The translations under genes were made by a program, and so were the position numbers. 64,000 nucleotides of DNA from Bradyrhizobium canariense. GTDB lineage: Bacteria > Pseudomonadota > Alphaproteobacteria > Rhizobiales > Xanthobacteraceae. The stretch is taken from assembly GCF_018130465.1 (NCBI RefSeq), contig NZ_JAFCKJ010000005.1, positions 186,001-250,000 on the forward strand. Reading direction: 5' to 3'. A model generated the notes under the pieces. It did not search any database, had not been told where the DNA came from, and saw only the letters and a program-made list of their open reading frames with translations. This document shows, in pieces, positions 51,310 through 62,300 of this stretch (position 1 is the first letter of the stretch; the number at the start of each line of letters is the position of its first letter).

Positions 51310-51626
51310 TGGCCGCGCTCATCAACGTTCCGGCGAAGGCCCGACGCGGCGAAATCATCGAGATCCGCACGTTGACCTCGCACATCATGGAAACCGGCTT
51401 CCGCCACACCGCGGACGGCGCGCTGGTGCCGCGCGACATCATCACGAATTTTACGTGCCGCTACAACGGCGCCGAGATCTTTCGCGCCGATCTCTTTCCG
51501 GCGATCGCGGCCAATCCTTATCTGTCGTTCTTCACGGTCGCGAAGGAGAGCGGCAAGTTCGAGTTCGAATGGATCGGCGACAACGGCTATTCGTCCAGCG
51601 CATCGGCGTCGATCACGGTCGAATGA
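51309..51626 (+). CDS. soxZ: SoxZ, partner of SoxY
   Basis: A 105-residue protein with the SoxZ pattern ARRGEIIEIRTLTSHIMETGFRH and YLSFFTVAKESGKFEFEW. It has no signal peptide and should be co-exported with SoxY. Length and motifs are normal. The ATG at 51309 shares a base with the soxY stop, and its stop overlaps the soxA start. Confidence 0.93.
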   Translation: MAALINVPAKARRGEIIEIRTLTSHIMETGFRHTADGALVPRDIITNFTCRYNGAEIFRADLFPAIAANPYLSFFTVAKESGKFEFEWIGDNGYSSSASASITVE

Positions 51627-52402
51627 GTTTTTGGCGCGCGATATCGGCCGCGGCGCTCCTCGCCACGACCCCTGCCCTGCTCGCCGGCGAGATTCCGCCG
51701 GACGCGCGCCGCTCCGGCTATTCGTTCATGGCGCCTGACACACGCGCGATGCAAGATGACGACACTTCAAATCCCGGCATGCTGTTCGTGCTCGACGGTG
51801 AGGCGTTGTGGACCAAGAAGACCGGCAGCGCCGACAAAGCCTGTGCGGATTGCCATGGCGATGCCCGCGGCAGCATGAAAGGCGTCGCGGCGCGCTATCC
51901 GGCCTTCGACAAGGCGCTGGCGCGCCCCGTCACGCTCGACCAGCGCATCAATCTGTGCCGCAGCAATCATCAGCAGGCGCCGGCGCTGCCCTACGAGAGC
52001 CGCGACCTGCTGGCGCTGTCCGCCTTCGTCGCGCACCAATCGCGCGGCACAGCGATCACGGCTGGCGACGATCCCCAACTGAAGCCATTCGTCGAACAGG
52101 GCCGCGACCTCTTCATGCAGCGCGAAGGCCAGCTCAACCTTGCCTGCACCAATTGCCACGACGACAACTTCAACAAACGACTTGCCGGCGCGCCGATCAC
52201 GCAAGGACAACCGACCGGCTATCCGCTTTATCGCCTGGAATGGCAGACCCTGGGCTCGCTGGAGCGGCGGCTACGCAGTTGCATGACGGGCGTCCGCGCC
52301 CAGGCCTATGATTACGGCGCGCCCGAGCTGGTTGCGCTCGAACTCTATCTGATGTCGCGGGCGCATGGCTTGCCGATGGAGACGCCGGCCGTGCGGCCCT
52401 GA
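51623..52402 (+). CDS. soxA: Diheme cytochrome SoxA
   Basis: A 259-residue periplasmic protein with a Sec signal (about 1-21) and two heme motifs: CADCH (74-78) and CTNCH (175-179). The catalytic Cys220 in RRLRSCMTGVRA, which ligates the second heme and binds sulfur, is present. With SoxX it makes SoxAX, which couples thiosulfate to the SoxYZ carrier. The ATG at 51623 overlaps the soxZ stop. There is no soxB or soxCD after it; a sugar-type ABC operon begins instead. Confidence 0.93.
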   Translation: MSFWRAISAAALLATTPALLAGEIPPDARRSGYSFMAPDTRAMQDDDTSNPGMLFVLDGEALWTKKTGSADKACADCHGDARGSMKGVAARYPAFDKALARPVTLDQRINLCRSNHQQAPALPYESRDLLALSAFVAHQSRGTAITAGDDPQLKPFVEQGRDLFMQREGQLNLACTNCHDDNFNKRLAGAPITQGQPTGYPLYRLEWQTLGSLERRLRSCMTGVRAQAYDYGAPELVALELYLMSRAHGLPMETPAVRP

Positions 52403-52480
52403 ATTCCACAGATTAGGACTAGGCAGACGCGGAACGGCCGCTAGTATCCGCCCAAATTGAGTCACAGGGAGGGACCTAAA

Positions 52481-53803
52481 GTGGTCAACCACAAAATCTC
52501 GCGTCGTACGCTCTTGACGGGCACTGCCGCAGCTGGCGCGCTCAGCCTGACGGGATTGCCGGCACGCGCCGAGGTCAACTGGAAGAAATACGCCGGGACC
52601 AAGCTTGAGGTGATCCTCGCCAAGGGACCTCGCGGCGACAACCTGCAAAAATACGTCAAGGAGTTCACCGAGCTCACCGGTATTCAGGTCGAATCCGAGC
52701 AGATTCCCGAGCAGCAGCAACGCCAGAAGGTGGTGATCGAGCTGACTTCGGGACGGCCCAGCTTCGACGTCGTCCATCTCAGCTACCACGTGCAGAAGCG
52801 GCAGTTCGAGAAGGCCGGCTGGCTCGCCGACTTGACGCCCTTCATGAAGGACCCGGCGCTGACCGCGCCCGATCTCGTCGAGAGCGATTTTTCCGCCGCC
52901 GGCCTGCAATACGCCAAGAACGGCAAGGGCCAGATGCTGTCGCTGCCGTGGTCGGTCGATTATTTCATCCTCTACTACAACAAGGAACTGTTCGAGAAGA
53001 AGGGCGTCGCCGTTCCCAAGACCCTCGACGAGATGGCTGCGGCGGCCGAGAAGCTCACCGATGCCAAGGAAGGCACCTACGGCTTTGTCGGGCGCGGCCT
53101 GCGCAACGCCAACATGGCGATGTGGAGCAACTTCTTCCTCAACTATGGCGGGGAATTCCTCGACGCCAAGGGCAACATCCTGACCGACGGTCCGGAAGCC
53201 ATTGCCGCGACCAAGCTGTATCAGACGCTCCTGACGAAATCGGCACCGCCCGGCGTCGCCGGCTTCAACTGGATGGAGTCAATGGCCTCGTTCACCCAAG
53301 GCCGATCCGCGATGTGGATCGACGGCGTCGGCTGGGCACCACCGCTGGAAGATCCGGCCGCCTCGCGCGTCGTCGGCAAGGTCGGCTACACCGTCGTACC
53401 CGCCGGCCCCAAGGGCCAATATTCCTCGACCTATGGCGACGGCATCGGCATTGCTGCTGCGAGCAAGAACAAGGAAGCCGCCTATCTGCTCTGCCAATGG
53501 GTGGTCTCGAAAACCCAGGGCGCGCGGCTGCTGCAGGCCGGCGGCGGCGTGCCGTTCCGCAACTCGATCCTTGGCGATCCCGAGGTTCAGAAGGGCGTAA
53601 AGACCAAGGAGTGGCTGCAATCGGTGATCGATTCCGGCAAGATCAGCAAGCTGGGCCTGCCCGTCGTGATTCCGGTCGCCGAATTCCGCGACATCGTCGG
53701 CGCCGCGGTCACTGCGACCTTGTCCGGCGCCGATCCTGCCGCCGAGCTGAAGAAGGCCAACGATCAGTACCGGCCGATCCTGGAGCGTAGCGAGAAGGCG
53801 TGA
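52481..53803 (+). CDS. ABC importer periplasmic binding protein (carbohydrate type)
   Basis: A 440-residue family-1 extracellular solute-binding protein. A twin-arginine signal (SRRTLLTGTAAAGALSL) leads into VNWKKYAGTKLEVILAKGP, EQQQRQKVVIELTSGRPSFDVVHL and PWSVDYFILYYNKELFE, all typical of sugar-binding proteins. The GTG start at 52481 follows a strong AGGGAGGG. It starts an operon with two permeases. The Tat route and the lack of a local ATPase are notable. The sugar is unknown. Confidence 0.9.
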   Translation: MVNHKISRRTLLTGTAAAGALSLTGLPARAEVNWKKYAGTKLEVILAKGPRGDNLQKYVKEFTELTGIQVESEQIPEQQQRQKVVIELTSGRPSFDVVHLSYHVQKRQFEKAGWLADLTPFMKDPALTAPDLVESDFSAAGLQYAKNGKGQMLSLPWSVDYFILYYNKELFEKKGVAVPKTLDEMAAAAEKLTDAKEGTYGFVGRGLRNANMAMWSNFFLNYGGEFLDAKGNILTDGPEAIAATKLYQTLLTKSAPPGVAGFNWMESMASFTQGRSAMWIDGVGWAPPLEDPAASRVVGKVGYTVVPAGPKGQYSSTYGDGIGIAAASKNKEAAYLLCQWVVSKTQGARLLQAGGGVPFRNSILGDPEVQKGVKTKEWLQSVIDSGKISKLGLPVVIPVAEFRDIVGAAVTATLSGADPAAELKKANDQYRPILERSEKA

Positions 53804-54738
53804 GTGCGTTGACACAATCGACTCCGGGCGCGGCACAGTCTGATGCCGCGCCGGAGAAAGAGTTGCGGCCGCCGTCGTACTGGCCGTTCGTGGTGCCGGC
53901 GCTGGTCGTCGTGCTCGCGATCATTATCTTCCCGTGGGTCTTCACGATCTGGATGAGCCTGAACGAGTGGAAGGTCGGCTCGTCGACCACCTTCGTAGGA
54001 GTTTCCAATTATCTGCGGCTGACGAGCGATCCCCGCTTCATCGAGGCCATCGGACATACACTGGTCTACACCGCACTGTCCGTGCTGCTGCCGCTCGTGC
54101 TCGGCACGTTTGCGGCCGTGGTGTTTCACCAGAAATTCCCCGGCCGCGGCTTCCTGCGCGGCGTCTTCATCATGCCGATGATGGCGACGCCGGTGGCGAT
54201 CGCGCTGGTCTGGACCATGATGTTCCACCCGCAGCTCGGCGTGCTGAACTATCTGCTGTCACTGGTCGGAATCCCTGCGCAGCTCTGGGTGTTTCATCCC
54301 GCTACCGTCATTCCTTCGCTGGTGCTGGTCGAGACCTGGCAATGGACGCCGCTGGTCATGCTGATCGTGCTGGGCGGCCTGGCTGCGATCCCGACCGAGC
54401 CTTATGAAAGTGCACAGATCGATGGCGCCAGCGTCTGGCAGGTGTTCCGCTTCATCACCCTGCCGCTGATCATGCCGTTCCTGTTCATCGCCGGCATGAT
54501 CCGCATGATCGACGCCGTGAAGAGCTTCGACATCATTTTCGCGATCACGCAGGGCGGACCGGGATCGGCGTCGGAGACGATCAACATCTATCTCTACAGC
54601 GTCGCCTTCTCCTATTACGACCTCGGCTACGGCTCGGCGATCGCGGTCGTGTTCTTCCTGCTGATCATCCTGCTTGCCGCGGTGATGCTGTACGCCCGCC
54701 AGCGTATGGTGTGGACCGAGATCGAGAGCGGCGCATGA
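53800..54738 (+). CDS. ABC importer permease, MalF-like
   Basis: A 312-residue inner-membrane permease with six helices. The conserved EAA loop is EPYESAQIDGASVWQVFRFITLPLI (split here by residues), typical of MalF-type subunits. It starts with GTG, overlapping the binding-protein stop by 4 bp. It couples to the MalG-like permease and would need a separately encoded ATPase. Confidence 0.92.
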   Translation: MSALTQSTPGAAQSDAAPEKELRPPSYWPFVVPALVVVLAIIIFPWVFTIWMSLNEWKVGSSTTFVGVSNYLRLTSDPRFIEAIGHTLVYTALSVLLPLVLGTFAAVVFHQKFPGRGFLRGVFIMPMMATPVAIALVWTMMFHPQLGVLNYLLSLVGIPAQLWVFHPATVIPSLVLVETWQWTPLVMLIVLGGLAAIPTEPYESAQIDGASVWQVFRFITLPLIMPFLFIAGMIRMIDAVKSFDIIFAITQGGPGSASETINIYLYSVAFSYYDLGYGSAIAVVFFLLIILLAAVMLYARQRMVWTEIESGA

Positions 54739-55559
54739 GCCCACGTCAGATCCTTGGACAGATCGGCCTGTGGCTTTCGGTGTTCGTCATCGTGTCGCCG
54801 GCGATCCTGTTCTTCCTCTGGATGCTGTCGCTGTCGCTCAAATTCGAGATCGACAACGCCGCCTATCCGCCGGTGTTCATTCCCGAGCATGTCGCCTGGA
54901 AGAACTATGCCGACGTGCTCGCCTCCAACCGCTTCCTGACCTATTTCATCAACAGCCTGATCGTGACCGGCAGCGCGACGTTGCTTGCGCTGCTCGTCGG
55001 CGTTCCCGCCGGCTATGGGATTGCGCGGATGGCCGCGCACAAATCCGCGATCGTGATCCTGATCGCCCGTATCACGCCGGGATTGTCCTATCTGATCCCG
55101 CTGTTTCTCATGTTCCAGTGGCTGGGACTGCTCGGCACGCTGGTGCCGCAGATCATCATCCACCTCGTGGTCACGGTGCCGATCGTGATCTGGATCATGA
55201 TCGGCTATTTCGAGACGACGCCGATGGAGCTGGAAGAAGCCGCGCTCATCGACGGCGCCTCGCGCTGGCAGGTCTTCCGCCATGTCGCGCTGCCGATCGC
55301 CAAGCCCGGCATCGCCGTCGCCTTCATCCTGGCCGTGATCTTCTCCTGGAACAATTTTGTGTTCGGCATCGTGCTGGCCGGACGCGAGACACGCACCCTG
55401 CCGGTCGCTGTCTACAACATGATCTCGTTCGACCAATTGAGCTGGGGGCCGCTCGCGGCCGCCGCGCTGATCGTCACCCTCCCGGTGCTGCTGCTCACGG
55501 TGTTCGCCCAGCGACAGATCGTCGCCGGGCTAACCGCTGGTGCCGTCAAGGGCGGGTAG
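54735..55559 (+). CDS. ABC importer permease, MalG-like
   Basis: A 274-residue permease with six helices and the EAA loop MELEEAALIDGASRWQVFRH, typical of MalG-type subunits. The ATG at 54735 overlaps the previous stop. No nucleotide-binding subunit follows. The next gene is on the opposite strand and its stop is adjacent, at 55560. Confidence 0.92.
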   Translation: MSPRQILGQIGLWLSVFVIVSPAILFFLWMLSLSLKFEIDNAAYPPVFIPEHVAWKNYADVLASNRFLTYFINSLIVTGSATLLALLVGVPAGYGIARMAAHKSAIVILIARITPGLSYLIPLFLMFQWLGLLGTLVPQIIIHLVVTVPIVIWIMIGYFETTPMELEEAALIDGASRWQVFRHVALPIAKPGIAVAFILAVIFSWNNFVFGIVLAGRETRTLPVAVYNMISFDQLSWGPLAAAALIVTLPVLLLTVFAQRQIVAGLTAGAVKGG

Positions 55560-57230
55560 CTACTCCGCCGGCGCGGCGTGCATGTCCGCATGCGGCATGT
55601 AGGGCTCGCTCGCGCCGAGCCTGCTGGCCGCGAACAGACCGGCGGCCATCACGGCATAGGCGAACGCCACCGCGGGCGTGACGCCGAATCCGCCGCCGAT
55701 GCCGACGGCTTCGCCGTGCATGAAGCCGAAGTAGGTCAGGACCGCACCAACCAGCGCAAACGCCGAGGCTTTCTCGAAGTCGCGCTCGATGATGAAGACG
55801 CCGATCGCGCCCAGGATGAGGCCGCCGAGGATGGAGCCGCCGCCCATCACTTCTAACCCGTGATAGAACACGCCCTGCTGCGGCAGTGCGGCGATCGCCG
55901 CAGCCTTGACCGCGTCGGCCTTGTCGGCGGCGAGCCCGCCGACGGTGGTCGCTGCCATCATGGTCGAGCCCAGCATCGTGTCGATCTGGAGCTTGGCCCA
56001 GGCGGCGAGATGCGGCGTCAGTGCCAGCACGATCGCGGGCGCGTGCTTGACCGGCGTGGTCTGGAATGCCTGCGCGCCGATCAGCATGCCGATATAGAGC
56101 AGGATCGGGGAGATCGCGACGACCGGCACCAGCGCCAGCAGCACCGAGATGATGCCGAACCAGGCCAGCACGACTACCATGATGCCGGTCGCAGCCGAAT
56201 AGCCGATCCGGCCGCCCATCGCCTTCCAGCCGGGATGGCCGATATAGACGGCGTTGATGAAGGGATTTCCCATCAGGCAGCCGATCAGGCTGACGACGCC
56301 GTCGGCGGTGAGCACGCGCGTGGTCGGATATTCGTCGCCAGCGGCCTCCGCACTCTCGACATTGTCCATGGCCTCGACGAGATCGTAGATGCCGAACGGA
56401 ATGGCGGTGACCAGGATGATTCCGAGGAATTCGAAGCCGGAGAAGACGTAGCCTACCGCCGGGATCGGCACCGAGAAGCCGAAATTGGCAAAGGCATCAC
56501 CGACGCCCTTGACGCTCAGTCCACCGAGACCGAGGCCGAACAGGTTCGAGCCCCAGGCGATGACCATGCCCACCGCGATCGCAACGAGGCCGGCGGGAAT
56601 GCCGCGCCAATATTTCACGCCGCCGAACCAGCTCACCAGGATGATGGCGAAGCAGACCAGACCGATCTGCGGCGTCATGTACATTTCGAGCGCAGGGCGC
56701 ATCGAGATGAAGGTGACGGAGACGCCGGCGAGTGTGCCGAGCAGCGCCGCGCGCGGTGTGATTTTTCGAATGAAGGGCGCGATGAAGCCGCCGATCATCA
56801 GGATAAAACTCTGGAAGAACACCCAGACCAGGCCTGCCGACCAGCCCTTGAGCGGATCACCGGTCTTGATCGTGATCGGCAGCATGATCACGAAGGTGAC
56901 GATGAACATGTGCGGCACGCTGACGCCCGAGGGCAACGCGCAGACGTCGGTGCGGCCGGTCTTCTGCGCAAGGCGATAAGCGAGAAATGCGTAGTAGAAG
57001 GTCGACAGGCACATCATCAGCCCGAGCGCGGGCAGGATGCGGCCGAACACGAGACTGTCCGGCATCTTCAGCACGAAACGAAGCAGGCCCGTGAGCACCA
57101 GCATGTTGACGAGGATGTTGGTGCCGAAGCCGAAAAACGCGTTCCAGTCGCCCGGTGTCCATAGTGCCGGCTTGAACTCGGACTTGTTCAGATCAGATTT
57201 GCCGGCTGTCCCCGTCATACTTGTGCTCAT
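55560..57230 (-). CDS. NCS2/AzgA-like nucleobase permease
   Basis: A 556-residue membrane protein with about fourteen helices. It starts with a hydrophilic N-terminus, then NILVNMLVLTGLL. The GDEYPTTRVLTADGVVSLIGCLMGNPFINAVYIGH segment, with its G-N-P-F cluster, fits the NCS2/AzgA purine-permease group. Nucleobases or related rings are the likely cargo. It follows an isochorismatase-family amidohydrolase gene by 10 bp, which suggests uptake and breakdown of a nitrogen compound such as a ureido or biuret derivative. Confidence 0.72.
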   Translation of the reverse strand: MSTSMTGTAGKSDLNKSEFKPALWTPGDWNAFFGFGTNILVNMLVLTGLLRFVLKMPDSLVFGRILPALGLMMCLSTFYYAFLAYRLAQKTGRTDVCALPSGVSVPHMFIVTFVIMLPITIKTGDPLKGWSAGLVWVFFQSFILMIGGFIAPFIRKITPRAALLGTLAGVSVTFISMRPALEMYMTPQIGLVCFAIILVSWFGGVKYWRGIPAGLVAIAVGMVIAWGSNLFGLGLGGLSVKGVGDAFANFGFSVPIPAVGYVFSGFEFLGIILVTAIPFGIYDLVEAMDNVESAEAAGDEYPTTRVLTADGVVSLIGCLMGNPFINAVYIGHPGWKAMGGRIGYSAATGIMVVVLAWFGIISVLLALVPVVAISPILLYIGMLIGAQAFQTTPVKHAPAIVLALTPHLAAWAKLQIDTMLGSTMMAATTVGGLAADKADAVKAAAIAALPQQGVFYHGLEVMGGGSILGGLILGAIGVFIIERDFEKASAFALVGAVLTYFGFMHGEAVGIGGGFGVTPAVAFAYAVMAAGLFAASRLGASEPYMPHADMHAAPAE

Positions 57231-57240
57231 GGTGATGCCC

Positions 57241-57942
57241 CTAAGCTGATGTGGAAATCTTCATCGCCTCCAGTACCGCGGCTGAGCTTGCGACCCAGCC
57301 GAAGATGCCGCCCTGGGCCTTGATCATCTTCAGGCCCATCTCGTGAAATTCGGGGAAGTAGGATGCGCAGCCGTCCGAGATGACGACGCAGCGATAGCCG
57401 CGGTCGTTGGCCTCGCGTACGGTGGTGTTGACGCACACTTCGGTGGTGACGCCGCACACCAGCAGATTCTCGATGCCGTATTTCTCCAGCACGTCAGTGA
57501 GTTCGGTGGCGTAGAACGCGCCCTTGCCGGGCTTGTCGATCACGATCTCGCTGTCGAGCGGATAGAGCTCCGGGATGATATCGTGGCCGGCCTCGCCTCG
57601 AATGAGAATGCGTCCCATCGGGCCGGGATCGCCGATGCGCAACGACGGCGCGCCGCGCTCGACTTTCGCCGGCGGCGCGTCGGAGAGATCGGGCAGATGG
57701 CCCTCGCGGGTGTGGATCACCAGCATGCCGGTATCCCGCGCGGCCGTCAGCACCGCACCGATCGGCTTCACCGCGCGCGCGAGCTGGCTGACGTCGTTGC
57801 CGAGCGTCTCGCCGAAGCCGCCGGGCTCCATGAAGTCGCGCTGCATGTCGATGATGAGAAGCGCGGTGGCCGACCAGTCGAGCTCGATCGCCCCGGGTTC
57901 GGCGCTGATGACGCCCAATGTCGGCTTGGTTGAGTTCAACAT
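57241..57942 (-). CDS. Isochorismatase-family amidohydrolase (biuret/ureidoacrylate hydrolase-like)
   Basis: A 233-residue cytoplasmic hydrolase. The catalytic triad is readable: Asp in [11 protein letters not shown], Lys in DKPGKGAFY and Cys in [17 protein letters not shown]. The cis-peptide GVTTEV is intact. Members cleave ureidoacrylate, biuret, carbamoylsarcosine or isochorismate. The ATG at 57942 follows GGGGG at a good distance. It is followed after 10 bp by the NCS2-like permease, which favours a role in heterocycle or biuret nitrogen breakdown. Confidence 0.85.
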   Translation of the reverse strand: MLNSTKPTLGVISAEPGAIELDWSATALLIIDMQRDFMEPGGFGETLGNDVSQLARAVKPIGAVLTAARDTGMLVIHTREGHLPDLSDAPPAKVERGAPSLRIGDPGPMGRILIRGEAGHDIIPELYPLDSEIVIDKPGKGAFYATELTDVLEKYGIENLLVCGVTTEVCVNTTVREANDRGYRCVVISDGCASYFPEFHEMGLKMIKAQGGIFGWVASSAAVLEAMKISTSA

Positions 57943-58160
57943 AACGCAGGCCCCCGCGAGAACTCTCGTCACCAGGAGTTCTGCAAGCGCCGTGCCATTG
58001 TGTACAATTGCGCTGGAGCGCGAGCTGCAAGAAAATTCGATGCTGAGTCAGGAAGTTAGGAAAAGAACTGACGGCTGCTTATTCCCTGTGCGACGGCTTT
58101 GCGCGGTGCAATTGCCTAGAGGATGAGCGGTCGCGTATCCCGGAATGACAAGGGTGGCGC

Positions 58161-59126
58161 CTACCGCCCCGCCCCGTACAGCCGTCGATACTCTTCCTCA
58201 TACGGCGCGTAGGAATCCTTCAGCGTCGCCATGTTCAGCAGCATCGTCGCGACAACCGCGCCCGCTCTGTCGAACACGCGCGTCTTGACCCAGGCACTCT
58301 CGGTGCGTCGGCTGCCGGAGAGCGCGACGACCTCGCGCTCGACTTCGTACTCTTCGTCAACAAACAGCGGGCCCCTCAGCAGCGTGATCTCCTGGTCGGC
58401 GAACAGGCCGACGGCCGGTCCCTTGGCCGGAAGAGGATCGTCCTTGGAGCGGTACTGGAACAGCACGCTCAACATCTCCATCGGGATGATCGCCCTGCCC
58501 CAGGGATTCGAGGAAAGATTGTCGGCGCCTGAATAATACGGCGAGCTCTCGGCGATGACCGCGAGCTTCTGGCGCAGCGAAAACGGATAGAGCTCGCCCA
58601 TGGTCTGGTCGAACGCCATCCGCACCGTCCGCCGCCGGCTTGTTTGCGCCACCTTCACGTCGCGCAGGATCACAGGATCGGTCAGCGGCTTGAGTTCGCC
58701 AAGACGCGCCTCCAGCGCGGTCGCGACCTGCGCATCGCCAACGCCAGCCGTGCCGCGCAGCACCTCCGTGCCATCGCGCTTCACCATCTGGATCTGGCAC
58801 TGGCTGGTGCCGGGCAACGGCTTCGACAGGATCGCCTGCACCTCCTCGCCTTCGTAACAGACGCTGCGGTAGTGCGCGGAGAGGCATCCGCTCTCGAACC
58901 AGGCCTGTCCCCACAAACGCGCGCCGAGCGGAGCAAACTGGCTGAAATGCGTCGGGCCCTCGATGGTGCCGCCCTTGAAGCCGAGCTTCTGCGCGGTGGC
59001 GTCGTCGTGGATCGAGGCGTGCGCGTCGTAAGTTTGGGCTTGCAGCATCTGACGCGGCCGACGCCACGGCCCGACCAGGGCGCCGTCGGTCTCCGTGATC
59101 TCGGTATCGAACGCTTGTGCCGTCAT
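58161..59126 (-). CDS. Hotdog-fold/MaoC-like dehydratase-type protein
   Basis: A 321-residue protein with a double hotdog appearance: an N-terminal half with DATAQKLGFKGGTIEGPTHFSQF, a MaoC-type hydratase pattern, and a C-terminal half with GPAVGLFADQEITLLRGPLF. No signal peptide is seen. Such proteins act on acyl-CoA or acyl-carrier intermediates. The ATG at 59126 follows GGAGG. It is divergent from the indolepyruvate ferredoxin oxidoreductase gene. Substrate is unknown. Confidence 0.65.
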   Translation of the reverse strand: MTAQAFDTEITETDGALVGPWRRPRQMLQAQTYDAHASIHDDATAQKLGFKGGTIEGPTHFSQFAPLGARLWGQAWFESGCLSAHYRSVCYEGEEVQAILSKPLPGTSQCQIQMVKRDGTEVLRGTAGVGDAQVATALEARLGELKPLTDPVILRDVKVAQTSRRRTVRMAFDQTMGELYPFSLRQKLAVIAESSPYYSGADNLSSNPWGRAIIPMEMLSVLFQYRSKDDPLPAKGPAVGLFADQEITLLRGPLFVDEEYEVEREVVALSGSRRTESAWVKTRVFDRAGAVVATMLLNMATLKDSYAPYEEEYRRLYGAGR

Positions 59127-59304
59127 GCAGTCCTCCGCAGTCAAGCCATGACTAGCAGGAGCGCCACGGATGCGGCCAGCGATATTGACTTCGTCTGTGC
59201 AAGCCTTTGACTGTCACAATTCGCGTCGCGCAGCCGCTACTCCCTCCCGCAGCGCAACCTCATGCCGAACAAGACATGCCGAACAAGAGACGAGGACTTC
59301 TGAA

Positions 59305-62300
59305 ATGACGCTGATGCAGGTCGAGCTGGACGACAAATACCGGCTCGAATCGAAGCGGATCTTCCTCTCCGGCACGCAGGCACTGGTTCGGTTGCCCATG
59401 TTGCAGCGCGAACGCGACCGGCTTCAGGGCCTCAACACTGGCGGCTTCATCTCGGGCTATCGCGGTTCCCCGCTCGGCATGTACGATCACGCACTGTGGC
59501 GCGCGAAGTCACACCTCCAGCAGCACGACATCGCCTTCGTCCCTGGCCTGAACGAGGACCTCGCGGCGACCGCCGTCTGGGGCAGCCAGCAGGTCGGCCT
59601 GTTTCCCGGTGCCAAGGTCGATGGCGTGTTCGGCATCTGGTACGGCAAGGGCCCCGGTGTCGACCGCTCGGTCGACGCGCTCAAGCATGCGAATGCCGCC
59701 GGCACCTCGCTCAATGGCGGCGTGCTTGCGCTCGCCGGTGACGACCACGGCTGTCAGTCGTCGACGCTGGCGCACCAGAGCGAGCAGGTATTCGCGGCAG
59801 CGCTGATCCCCGTCATCAACCCGGCGACGCTGCAGGATTATCTCGACCTCGGCCTCTACGGCTTTGCGCTGTCGCGCTTCTCCGGCTGCTGGGTCGGCTT
59901 CAAGGCGATCAGCGAGACGGTGGAGAGTTCGGCCTCGATCTACAGCGATCCCGAACGCATCCAGATCAAGCTCCCCGACGATTTCGAGATGCCGCCCGGC
60001 GGCCTCAACATCCGCTGGCCCGACCCGCCGCTGGACGCCGAGAAGCGCCTGTTCGGCCCGAAGATGGCCGCGGTGCAGGCCTTTGCCCGCGCCAACCAGC
60101 TCGACCGCATCGTGCTCGATTCCAAGCCGGCACGGCTCGGCATCGTCGCGACCGGCAAGGCTTATCTCGATCTGCGGCAGGCGCTGGCCGATCTGGGCAT
60201 TACCGACAAGGACGCGCAGGACCTAGGCCTGCGCATCTACAAGGTCGCGATGACCTGGCCGCTGGAGGAAAGCGGGGCCAAGCGCTTCGCCGAAGGACTT
60301 CAGGACGTGCTGGTCGTCGAGGAGAAGCGCGGCTTCATCGAAGACCAGCTGATGCGTATCCTCTACAATATCGATGCGTCGCGGCGTCCGACGGTTACGG
60401 GCAAACGCGATGAGCGCGGCGCGCCGCTATTGCCGAGCGAGGGCGAACTGACGCCGACCATCGTTGCGTCCGCGCTGGTGGCGCGGCTGCGCAAGCTCGG
60501 CCATCACAGCCCGGTGCTGGAACAGCGGCTCGCCCGGCTCGAGGCCTTTGACAATCCTGTCACCACCAGCACCCAGATCAAGCTCGCGCGCACGCCGTTC
60601 TTCTGCTCGGGTTGCCCGCACAACACCTCGACGCGCGTGCCGGAGGGAAGCCGCGCCATGGCCGGCATCGGCTGCCACGGCATGGCCCTGAGCATGCCGA
60701 CCCGCCGTACCGATTTGATCTCGCATATGGGCGCCGAGGGCGTGAACTGGATCGGACAAGCGCCCTTCACCACCGAGAAGCACATCTTCCAGAACCTCGG
60801 CGACGGCACCTACACCCATTCCGGGCTGCTCGCCCTTCGCGCGGCATCGGCCGCCGGCATCAGCATCACCTACAAGATCCTCTACAACGACGCCGTCGCG
60901 ATGACCGGCGGCCAGCCGGCCGAGGGCGGCTTCAACGTCGCGCAGATCGCGCATCAGGTCTGGGCCGAGGGCGTCAAGCGCCTCGCGATCGTCTCGGACG
61001 ATCCGGGCAAGTATCCGGATGGCAATTACTTCCCGCAAGGCGCGACCATCCATCACCGCCGCGACCTTGACGCCGTTCAACGCGAGCTGCGCGACATCAA
61101 GGGTCTTACGGTGGTGATCTACGACCAGACCTGCGCCGCGGAAAAGCGCCGCCGCCGCAAGCGCGGGCTGTACCCGGATCCCGCCAAGCGCGCCTTCATC
61201 AACGAGCTGGTCTGCGAAGGCTGCGGCGACTGCTCGCAGGCGTCCAACTGCGTCTCGGTGCAGCCGCTGGAGACCGAGTTCGGCCGCAAGCGCCAGATCG
61301 ACCAGTCGAACTGCAACAAGGACTTCTCCTGCGTCGAGGGTTTTTGCCCGAGTTTCGTCACCGTGCACGGCGGCACGCTCAAGCGCGTCAAGACCTCGGG
61401 GGTCGATTCCGGACAGCTGTTCGCGGACCTGCCGCTGCCGCCAACGCGTGAGCTCGACGCCCCCTACAACATCCTCGTCACCGGCATCGGCGGCACCGGC
61501 GTGATCACCATCGGCGCACTGCTCGGCATGGCCGCCCATGTCGACGGCCGCGGCTGCTCGGCACTCGACTTCACCGGCTTGTCGCAGAAAAACGGCGCGG
61601 TGATGAGCCATGTCCGCATCGCTCCGAAACCGGAAGACATTTCCGCCGTCCGCATCACCACCGGCGGCGCCGACGTCATCCTCGGCTGCGACATGATCGT
61701 CTCGGCGGGCCCCAGCGCGCTCAGCCGCGCCGAGCGCGGCGTGACCAAGGCCTACATCAACGCCGACCTGCAGCCGACCGCGAGCTTCGTGCAAAATCCC
61801 GATCTCGATTTCGAGATGGGCACGATGCAGACCGTGCTGCGCGACGCCATCGGCGACAAGAACCTCGACATCATCGACGCCACCGGCATTGCCGCCGCGC
61901 TGATGGGCGATTCGATCGCCACCAATCCCTTCATGCTCGGCTTCGCCTTCCAGAAGGGCGCGATCCCGCTGTCGCTGGAGGCGCTCTTGCGCGCGATCGA
62001 GATCAACGGCGCCGCGATCGAGATGAACAAGCTCGCCTTCACCTGGGGGCGCCTGGCCGCCCACGACATGTCGCGGGTGCGCAGCGTGCTGCAGTTCAAG
62101 AGCCGGGCATCCGCGCCGACGAAGTCGCTCGACGACATCATCGCGACGCGAGCCGAGTTTTTGACCGGCTATCAGGACAAGGCCTACGCCGACCGCTACC
62201 TCGCCGCCGTCGCCAAGGTGCGCAAGGCGGAAGCAGCTGCCTCACCCGCGTCCGCGGAGCTGACCGAGGCTGTCGCGAAAAACCTGTTCAAGCTGATGTC

